From Planctomycetaceae bacterium UBA6894 (GTDB lineage: Bacteria; Planctomycetota; Planctomycetia; Gemmatales; Gemmataceae), in NCBI GenBank assembly GCA_002451275.1, contig DKBS01000015.1, positions 1 through 7,160 on the forward strand: a stretch of DNA of 7,160 bases. Direction: 5' to 3'. The notes under the pieces were generated by a model. The model had not been told where the DNA came from. It worked only from the letters and a program-made list of their open reading frames with translations, and ran no database searches. Shown in pieces: positions 1-7,160 of the stretch; positions within the stretch are counted from its first letter, which is position 1; every line of letters begins with the position of its first letter. A program made the translations under genes and the position numbers.

Positions 1-189
1 GGCGCTCGCTGGCGGTTGGGCAGCCAAGTCTGGGCCAAGGCCCACGATGACGGCGAAAGCCACCCCGGCTACCAGCGAGCCCAGGAGCAAGGTCCCTACG
101 AGGAGTTGAAGCACGCGCAGGAGCTTTTGCCCCTCAGGCCCCTCGAAGTGCTTTTGGAGAATCTGGTGGTTGGTGGTGATTTCGTCCAT
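1..189 (-). CDS. Small membrane protein of unknown function, N-terminal part only
   Basis: I do not recognise this protein. An open frame starts at an ATG (bases 187-189) and runs 63 codons without a stop to the left edge, so the C-terminus is missing. Residues 1-25 are polar and charged (start MDEITTNHQILQKHFEGPEG). Residues about 27-51 form one strong hydrophobic segment rich in Leu, Val, Ala and Gly, and residues 52-63 are Pro/Ala-rich. This is the pattern of a protein with a short cytoplasmic N-terminus and one membrane helix, possibly with more beyond the edge. The start is supported by a good ribosome binding site 8 bases upstream. The gene follows the hppA terminator and has its own candidate promoter, so it is probably expressed independently of hppA. 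A chance open frame is possible, but the ribosome binding site, the membrane helix and the placement make a real gene likely. Confidence 0.6.
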   Translation of the reverse strand, partial: MDEITTNHQILQKHFEGPEGQKLLRVLQLLVGTLLLGSLVAGVAFAVIVGLGPDLAAQPPASA

Positions 190-197
190 GGCGCCAA

Positions 198-205
198 CTT
201 CCCCT
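198..205 (-). promoter_or_regulatory. Ribosome binding site of the small membrane protein gene
   Basis: On the minus strand the sequence reads AGGGGAAG, followed by 8 bases and then the ATG at 187-189. This purine-rich Shine-Dalgarno-like element fixes the start of the edge-truncated gene. Confidence 0.55.
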
Positions 206-274
206 GCTTGACTTTTTGGGCCTGCACGGCGACGGAGCTCTGTTCGGCCCGGGCCGCGCGGGTGGTCTTCTGTC

Positions 275-304
275 ATTATCCGCACGCCCTTACGGAGGCG
301 TGAA
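275..304 (-). promoter_or_regulatory. Candidate sigma-70-type promoter for the small membrane protein gene
   Basis: On the minus strand a -35-like TTCACG (299-304, 4 of 6 consensus bases) is followed after 18 bases by a -10-like GATAAT (275-280, 5 of 6). Transcription would begin near base 268 and leave a leader of about 80 bases before the ATG. The -35 element starts inside the T-tract of the hppA terminator, so the two signals are packed without spare sequence. The call rests on consensus matching only. Confidence 0.38.
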
Positions 305-337
305 AAAGGGGGAGCCGCCTGGTGGCGACTCCCCCTT
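303..337 (-). terminator. Rho-independent terminator of hppA
   Basis: An inverted repeat pairs 306-314 with 329-337 (9 base pairs, mostly G-C), then has one mismatch (315 against 328), then pairs 316-319 with 324-327 (4 base pairs) around a four-base loop (320-323). Read on the minus strand, the stem is followed directly by a run of five T (303-307), of which two also take part in the stem. On the plus strand no T-run follows, so the terminator acts on minus-strand transcripts. It lies 34 bases past the hppA stop codon. Confidence 0.88.
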
Positions 338-371
338 GGGATGACCAGGTTTTATTTCCTAACGGGGAGCG

Positions 372-2897
<2,526 letters not shown>

Positions 2898-3131
2898 GGT
2901 GGGATCCAGTTTCTGGGAGGGAGGACATCAACAGATTACAGCCAAGCAAGCTGAGCTTCATAAACTAACTTGGCAGTGCAGGTGGATCAAGCTTCGGGTA
3001 CCACTCTTTAGTTTTCTTTCTTTTTCTTCAGTTTCAGTGGCTACGGCACACGGGGCCTGCAGGGTACCCGGCGTTCGTGGCCGCTTTCACTCGAGATTAT
3101 CTTGCGACTCTTTTAGCCGAGCGGCTCTGCG
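2898..3131. other. Intergenic region between the aminotransferase gene and hppA
   Basis: These 234 bases hold no gene that I can support. They contain the hppA promoter candidate, an uninterrupted pyrimidine run on the plus strand at 3012-3029 (A-rich on the coding strand and strikingly AT-rich for this genome), and two complementary 8-base elements, CGGGTACC at 2995-3002 and GGTACCCG at 3063-3070. I see no convincing T-tailed terminator for the aminotransferase gene here, so read-through into hppA, or Rho-dependent termination, remains possible. Confidence 0.6.
2962..2990 (-). promoter_or_regulatory. Candidate promoter for hppA
   Basis: On the minus strand TTGATC (2985-2990, 4 of 6 bases of the -35 consensus) is separated by 17 bases from TAGTTT (2962-2967), which keeps the three most conserved -10 positions (T, A and final T). 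Transcription would start near 2955, giving a leader of about 57 bases. An A-rich tract (3012-3029 read on the minus strand) lies upstream and could help RNA polymerase binding, although it is further from the -35 than a standard UP element. This is consensus evidence only. Confidence 0.35.
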
Positions 3132-4055
3132 TCAGCGGAATGAGGCGTCCACCGGTTCTCCGGCGACCTCTTGCCACGCTTTTTGAAGTTGGAGCGTCCA
3201 GGGGCCGGGGAAGGGCAGGCGTGTGTGGCCGATCTGGCTGACACCGCAGAGGCCGAAGGCGCTGCCGGTGAGGAAAGCCTCCTTGGCTCCCTGCAATTCG
3301 CGCCAACCGCAGTTGGACCGTTGGACCGGCAGGCCTAGCTTTTCGCAGAGTTCCAGGGCCAGGTTCAGGCTGATGCCATCGAGGATGGTTTCAGCTGGGG
3401 GCACGATCAAAACATCGCGACCGCCCCGCTGGGTGACCCACGCCAGATGCGCCAGCGAGGTTTCGGTCACATTCCCTTCCGCGGTGAGAAGGACCGGCAG
3501 CGCGCCCGGGCTTTCGCGGGAGGCCAGGTTTTCGGCCATCCACCAGTGCAAACGGCTGCGGTGTTTGACGCGGGGGTCCACCGGGCCGGGTACGGCCGCT
3601 GGCACGGTGGAGGCCACCAGGTGCGCGCCCTCGGCAAACCACTGGCTGTACCGTGCCCGGGGCAGCGGATAGCCATGGATGATCAGCGTGGCGCCCGGGG
3701 GCTCGTGGGTGCCGTAGTGGGACAGGGGGCCCGGGGTGGCCAGGAGGACAACGCACCAGGCGCGGTGCGGATGGGGGCCCACCTGGTTTTTCACCAGGAG
3801 TTCGCGCACCACTTCGGCCGCCTGTTCCCTTGTCCAGGCGGGCTGGATGCCCAGGGGGTGGCAGTCGCGGTAAAAGCGGTCGAGGTGCCGTTCCAGCAGG
3901 AAGGGTTTGCCCTGGCAGGTGCGCAGCACATCGACCATCGTGGCACCCTGGACCCAGCCGGCGTCGGCCAGGGAAGGGCCGGCCTGGTCGAGCGGGAGCC
4001 AGCGCCCGTTTTTCCAGGCGATGGACAGGGAAGAGGGTTTGGCGGAACCGGGCAT
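3132..4055 (-). CDS. PLP-dependent class IV aminotransferase-fold enzyme, substrate unknown
   Basis: A 307-residue cytoplasmic enzyme of the fold-type IV PLP family, which includes branched-chain aminotransferase (IlvE), D-amino acid aminotransferase and aminodeoxychorismate lyase (PabC). Visible family features: the N-terminal strand pattern WKNGRWLPLDQA (14-25); DAGWVQGATMVDVLRT (31-46) at the place of the usual D-x-G-x-x-x-G-x-x-x-F-E-T-x-R; LLERHLDRF (53-61); Lys164 in PRVKHRSRLHWW, the expected Schiff-base lysine; EGNVTETS (193-200) with the PLP-contacting Glu198; ILDGISLNLALEL (224-236); and EAFLTGSAFGL (259-269). The length is normal for the family and no catalytic element appears lost. 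The FET segment is replaced by VDVL, so assignment to IlvE, Dat or PabC would be a guess. The ATG lies 3 bases after the waaA stop, so it is probably translated by coupling from waaA; its own ribosome binding site (AGGCGGG inside the waaA end) is modest. Confidence 0.88.
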   Translation of the reverse strand: MPGSAKPSSLSIAWKNGRWLPLDQAGPSLADAGWVQGATMVDVLRTCQGKPFLLERHLDRFYRDCHPLGIQPAWTREQAAEVVRELLVKNQVGPHPHRAWCVVLLATPGPLSHYGTHEPPGATLIIHGYPLPRARYSQWFAEGAHLVASTVPAAVPGPVDPRVKHRSRLHWWMAENLASRESPGALPVLLTAEGNVTETSLAHLAWVTQRGGRDVLIVPPAETILDGISLNLALELCEKLGLPVQRSNCGWRELQGAKEAFLTGSAFGLCGVSQIGHTRLPFPGPWTLQLQKAWQEVAGEPVDASFR

Positions 4056-4058
4056 GTC

Positions 4059-5390
4059 TCAGCCCGCCTGTCGATTAGATGCAGGGGATGGCGTGAGGCC
4101 GCGGGCCTGGAGGAAGGCCAGGGTTCTGTCGGTGGCCCCCTGTTGGTGCGCGACAAATTCGCGTGCCGCCTGCCCCATGGCCGCGGCCCGGGAGGGGTGG
4201 GCGAGCCAATTAGCTACGCAGGCGGCCAGGTTTGCGGCGATGTCACCGGTGGCGGGGATGGTGTGGGCCCCACCCGCGGCCAGCAACTGCGCGGTGATGT
4301 CCCTGAAATTCCAGACATGGGGGCCGAAGCAGACCGGCACGCCAAACGCTGCTGGTTCGATGGGGCTTTGTCCGCCGCGTTTGCCATCGAGGCTGCCGCC
4401 CACGAAGCCGACGGTGGCCAGGCCCCAGGCGGCGGACAGTTCGCCAATGGTGTCGAGCAGCAGGACCCGGGGTGTGGACCCGGCGGGGTGGATCACCCCC
4501 TGGGAGCGACGCAGGAAGGGAATGCCCCGTTCTCGCAAGCGGCGGGCGGAGGCCTCGAACGCATCGGGTTGGCGGGGAACCAGGACCAGCCGCAGATTCG
4601 GGAACCTCTCGGAAAGGCTGCCGTAGGCATCCAGGATGCAGGGCTCCTCCGATTGCTGGGTGGAGCCGGCGACCCACACGGGCGCGCCCGGTGGGACGGG
4701 GAATTGTTCCCGCAGCGCGGCGAGGAGCGACAGATTCCTGTCACCCCGGGCCCCATCGAATTTCACCGAGCCGGTGACCTCGACTGCCTCCCGCGCCACG
4801 CCCAGGGAGGCGAGATGGCCGGCCATGGATTCATCCTGCACCATCCACGAGTGCACGAGGCGGAAAATGCGGCGTGCCAGGCGTGGGCGCCGGGCCCAGG
4901 CGGCGGCGCTCCTGGGGCTCATGCGGCCGTTGATGACCGCGACGGGAACTCCGCGCCGTTTGGCGAGGCGGAGCCAATTGGGCCAAAGCTGGCTTTCCGC
5001 CAGGATGACGAGGGATGGATTCCAGGCGGTGAAAACGCGCTCGATCTGCCAGGTGAAATCCCATGAGAAGCAGGCGACGAGGCTGTCGGCCGCGAACCGC
5101 TTTTTCGCCTCCTGCATGCCGGCCGGGGTGGTGGCGGTGACGCCGACGCACCAGCCGGGGTGGCGGGCGCGGAAGGCCTTTATGACCGGGGCGAGGAGGT
5201 TCACCTCACCCAGGCTGACGCCATGGAACCAGGCGAGCGGCGCGGTGTCGCCTTCGGGGCGGGGAGGGCAGGGGTGGCCCCGCAGCAGGCGCCGGTAGCC
5301 GTCACGCCCCCGGCTGAAGGCCCGCCAGGCCAGCCAGGGCGAGGCGGCCGTGAGGCCGAGGGCGTACAGGGCATCCAGCGGGTGAGCCAT
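4059..5390 (-). CDS. waaA: 3-deoxy-D-manno-octulosonic acid (Kdo) transferase, GT30 family
   Basis: Transfers Kdo from CMP-Kdo to the lipid A precursor at the cytoplasmic face of the inner membrane, the first step of LPS core assembly. The 443 residues match the family from end to end: a hydrophobic N-terminal anchor (about 5-24); AWFHGVSLGEVN (53-64) with the probable catalytic base Glu62; ESQLWPN (132-138); INGRMSPRS (153-161); VTGSVKFD (205-212); AGSTQQSEE (241-249); VPRQPDAF (271-278); DTIGEL (313-318); VGGSLDGKRGGQSPIEPAA (330-348); and GPHVWNFRDI (356-365). Three Gln stand where the family usually has Glu or His (Q134, Q274, Q341). I chose the ATG at 5388-5390 because GGAAAGGA lies just upstream and the anchor begins as in known WaaA. 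An ATG at 5432 would add 14 polar residues and overlap secA. secA ends 31 bases upstream and the aminotransferase gene begins 3 bases downstream, so the three probably share a transcript. Mono-, bi- or trifunctional Kdo transfer cannot be decided from sequence. Confidence 0.94.
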   Translation of the reverse strand: MAHPLDALYALGLTAASPWLAWRAFSRGRDGYRRLLRGHPCPPRPEGDTAPLAWFHGVSLGEVNLLAPVIKAFRARHPGWCVGVTATTPAGMQEAKKRFAADSLVACFSWDFTWQIERVFTAWNPSLVILAESQLWPNWLRLAKRRGVPVAVINGRMSPRSAAAWARRPRLARRIFRLVHSWMVQDESMAGHLASLGVAREAVEVTGSVKFDGARGDRNLSLLAALREQFPVPPGAPVWVAGSTQQSEEPCILDAYGSLSERFPNLRLVLVPRQPDAFEASARRLRERGIPFLRRSQGVIHPAGSTPRVLLLDTIGELSAAWGLATVGFVGGSLDGKRGGQSPIEPAAFGVPVCFGPHVWNFRDITAQLLAAGGAHTIPATGDIAANLAACVANWLAHPSRAAAMGQAAREFVAHQQGATDRTLAFLQARGLTPSPASNRQAG

Positions 5391-5396
5391 GGGGAA

Positions 5397-5404
5397 TCCT
5401 TTCC
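5397..5404 (-). promoter_or_regulatory. Ribosome binding site that decides the waaA start
   Basis: On the minus strand GGAAAGGA is followed by six bases (TTCCCC) and then the ATG at 5388-5390. It favours this start over the in-frame ATG at 5430-5432, which lies inside the end of secA. Confidence 0.6.
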
Positions 5405-5421
5405 CACGGTGGGGTGGCCGG

Positions 5422-7160
5422 TCAGTTGGCAACGCTGCGCATGCAGCAATTCTTGTACTTTTTGCCGCTGCCGCAGGGGCAGGGCTCGTTGCGGCCGACG
5501 CCCAGGCCGGTCTTTGTGGCCTGCTCGATCTTGGCGGGCGGGGTTCCCTGGGGGCTGTTGGCCGCGGTTTGATCCGGCAAGGGGGCGGCCGGCTTGGGCG
5601 GGGCGGCGTGCACGAGCTCGTCGATGACCCAGATGGAATCCTCTACCTCGCCCGACTCCTCCATGCGGAAGGCGAGTTCACAGATGGTGTCGCGGGCGAC
5701 CTCCATCATGCGCTCGAACTCCTGCATGCCCTCGCGCTTGTAGACGGTCTTGGGGTCTTCCTGGCCGTAGCCGCGGAGGTGGATGGTGGCGCGCAACTGG
5801 TCCATGGTGCGCAGGTGCTGCTTCCAATGCTGGTCCATCTGGTTGACCAGGAGGTTGCGCTCCATGCGGTGCATCTCGGGGCGCACCTGGTGGTCGTACC
5901 ATTCGAGCACCTTGTTGCGGGCCTTTTCGGGGTTGAGGCCGGTGAATTCGGCAGCGCTGAGGGACAGGCCCGGGATGTTGCCGTTCATCCAGTCGGCCAG
6001 TTCCTGTGCGTCCTCCATCTCGACCACGCTGGAGTGGGCAAGGATCTCGTCGGCCTTGGCGAGCAGCTCCTCCTGGGTGAGGGCGGGCATGGAATGGGCG
6101 GCGGCGTCCAGCAGGATTTCGGCAAGTTTGTCGCGGCTCTCGGTGCGGAAGTCTTCCTCGGGCAGGTTGTCGATCTGGCCGGGGAAACGCTGGCGGGCCC
6201 ATGCCAGCAGCCCCTCGCGGTCGTTGGGCATGGTGAACGGGTTGGGCACGGCGGGGAGGAACCGGCTCAGGCTGATCATCACCGGGAAGAGGGCGTCCTT
6301 CTCGCGGTATTTTTCGAGCAGGCGGCCGAGGAGGAGCTGGTTCGCCTTGGCGGGATCGAGCCCCTTGACCTCGTCGGGCTGCACCTCGACCTGGAAGTTG
6401 CGGCCGAGCCAGTCGATCAGCGAGTTGATGCCGTAGTCGGGCGACAGCAGGTCGCGCCCGTCATCTAGCGGGAGCTTGTCGACCTTGTCGCGCACCGCCT
6501 CGACGAGGCGCTCGGAAAGCTGGAGGCGGTCGAGCTTGCGGAGCTCTTCCTCGCGGTAAACGAGGCCCCATTTGCGCTCGAGGGTCTGGCGCAGGGCCTG
6601 CCAGTTCCATTCGTTGGAGTCCTCACCCTGGAGGCATTCCTCCAGGACATCGTGCATCTGGTTGCCGGCCTCGGCGATGGCGCGGCGGCGGACCATGTCG
6701 CGGGCGTCGTGGTACTCGCAGCGCACGAACTCGCGGGGGGAGAACTCGCAGTGGGAGCGGGCCTTGGCGAACTCGGCGAAGCGGGCCGGGCCGAACTCGG
6801 GGTTGAGGAACCGCTCGACGGTGGCGGAGAGCATGCGGTCGAGGAACTCGGTGATCATCAACCGCGGATTTTCATCGTTGAGCAGGCGCTGGCGCAGCCC
6901 GTACACCCGCTTGCGCTGGGCGTTCATGACCTCATCGTATTCGAGGAGGTCCTTGCGGCTCTGGAAGTGGAGCTGCTCGACACGCTTCTGGGATTTCTCG
7001 ATCTGCCGGGTGAGGAACTTGCCCTCGACGGCCTCGCCCTCCTTCATGCCCATGCTAGTCATGACGCGGGCGACGAACTCGCCGTTGTAGCGGCGCATGA
7101 GGTCGTCATCGAGGCCGATGAAGAACTTGCTGCTTCCCGGGTCGCCCTGGCGGCCGGCGC
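5422..7160 (-). CDS. secA: Preprotein translocase ATPase SecA, C-terminal part
   Basis: SecA is the ATP-driven motor that pushes unfolded preproteins through SecYEG. The frame is open to the right edge, so only the last 578 codons are present; residues here are counted from the Met at 7098. The visible part begins with GRQGDPGSSKFFIGLDDDLM, the hallmark end of the second nucleotide-binding domain (motif VI region). It continues with the long scaffold helix (about 30-70, LLEYDEVMNAQR), an enlarged wing region (about 75-405), the second scaffold part with MDQHWKQHLRTMDQLR and IHLRGYGQEDPKTVYKRE (421-456), a Pro/Ala-rich linker (499-530) and a zinc-binding SEC-C tail (CPCGSGKKYKNCC, Cys540, 542, 551, 552). 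The tail binds SecB or ribosomes in other species. This part is roughly 250 residues longer than the matching part of E. coli SecA as I recall it, and the excess lies in the wing region. The promoter is outside the window; waaA follows 31 bases downstream. Confidence 0.97.
   Translation of the reverse strand, partial: AGRQGDPGSSKFFIGLDDDLMRRYNGEFVARVMTSMGMKEGEAVEGKFLTRQIEKSQKRVEQLHFQSRKDLLEYDEVMNAQRKRVYGLRQRLLNDENPRLMITEFLDRMLSATVERFLNPEFGPARFAEFAKARSHCEFSPREFVRCEYHDARDMVRRRAIAEAGNQMHDVLEECLQGEDSNEWNWQALRQTLERKWGLVYREEELRKLDRLQLSERLVEAVRDKVDKLPLDDGRDLLSPDYGINSLIDWLGRNFQVEVQPDEVKGLDPAKANQLLLGRLLEKYREKDALFPVMISLSRFLPAVPNPFTMPNDREGLLAWARQRFPGQIDNLPEEDFRTESRDKLAEILLDAAAHSMPALTQEELLAKADEILAHSSVVEMEDAQELADWMNGNIPGLSLSAAEFTGLNPEKARNKVLEWYDHQVRPEMHRMERNLLVNQMDQHWKQHLRTMDQLRATIHLRGYGQEDPKTVYKREGMQEFERMMEVARDTICELAFRMEESGEVEDSIWVIDELVHAAPPKPAAPLPDQTAANSPQGTPPAKIEQATKTGLGVGRNEPCPCGSGKKYKNCCMRSVAN
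5878..6603 (-). repeat. Four degenerate repeats of a helical unit inside SecA
   Basis: Four segments of about 44 residues in the enlarged wing region of SecA follow a shared pattern: L, two to three residues, an aromatic or Trp near position 7, a hydrophobic residue about four later, an acidic patch, then a helix with Leu spaced by three or four. Counted from the Met at 7098 they are 166-208 (6475-6603, WQALRQTLERKWG), 224-266 (6301-6429, INSLIDWLGRNF), 294-337 (6088-6219, REGLLAWARQRF) and 364-407 (5878-6009, AQELADWMNGNI). Copies two and four are the most alike: L-x-D-W, N at the same place, and GLDPAKA against GLNPEKA. The alignment was done by eye. The repeat is of protein sequence; the DNA copies are too diverged to be direct repeats. 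Confidence 0.5.

Noticed and set aside
207..212. TTGACT on the plus strand as a promoter -35
   Set aside because: No -10-like hexamer follows at a suitable distance in the GC-rich sequence, and no plus-strand gene lies downstream.
3096..3101. GATAAT on the minus strand as a -10 element for hppA
   Set aside because: No -35-like hexamer lies at 16 to 18 bases upstream. The pair at 2962-2990 fits better, although it is also weak.
3115..3126. Short inverted repeat (AGCC-GGCT) just after the aminotransferase stop, as a terminator
   Set aside because: The stem has only four pairs and is followed by A bases on the minus strand, not a T-run.
3447..5066. Plus-strand open frame of 539 codons opposite waaA and the aminotransferase gene
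   Set aside because: It is antisense to two well-supported genes and spans their junction. Its Gly/Gln/Arg-rich composition indicates a shadow frame.
5391..5432. Longer waaA start at the ATG at 5430-5432
   Set aside because: It would add 14 polar residues before the usual hydrophobic N-terminus, overlap the end of secA, and ignore the good ribosome binding site in front of the ATG at 5388-5390.
5389..6468. Plus-strand open frame of 359 codons opposite secA
   Set aside because: It is antisense to unmistakable SecA sequence, with shadow-type composition and no recognisable domain.

Overview
The window is a GC-rich stretch in which every supported gene lies on the minus strand. It suggests a Gram-negative bacterium with a lipid A/Kdo outer membrane, because it carries a Kdo transferase. 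The style of the proteins (a long SecA with an enlarged C-terminal half, a divergent proton pyrophosphatase with a signal peptide, and Gln-substituted WaaA motifs) makes me lean towards Verrucomicrobiota, possibly the Opitutae. That placement is recognition from memory and was not tested by any search.

Layout in the direction of transcription, from right to left: (1) the C-terminal part of secA, cut by the right edge; (2) waaA/kdtA, 31 bases after secA; (3) a PLP-dependent class IV aminotransferase-fold gene, 3 bases after waaA; (4) a 234-base intergenic region with a candidate promoter, an A-rich tract on the coding strand and a pair of complementary 8-base elements; (5) hppA, a membrane-bound pyrophosphatase of 841 residues; (6) a strong intrinsic terminator, with a candidate promoter that begins in its T-tract; (7) the start of a small membrane protein gene, cut by the left edge.

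secA, waaA and the aminotransferase gene look like one transcription unit. It combines envelope protein export, LPS core assembly and a small-metabolite enzyme whose substrate cannot be read from the sequence. hppA appears to be a separate single-gene unit that couples PPi hydrolysis to proton pumping. PPi is released by biosynthesis, including the activation of Kdo as CMP-Kdo, the donor used by WaaA, but that link is general metabolism and not evidence of joint regulation.

I found no mobile element, CRISPR array, RNA gene or clearly new multi-gene system. The points most worth a second look are inside known proteins: an apparent fourfold repeat of a helical unit in the enlarged SecA wing region, and the divergent, probably potassium-independent pyrophosphatase with an added signal peptide and linker.
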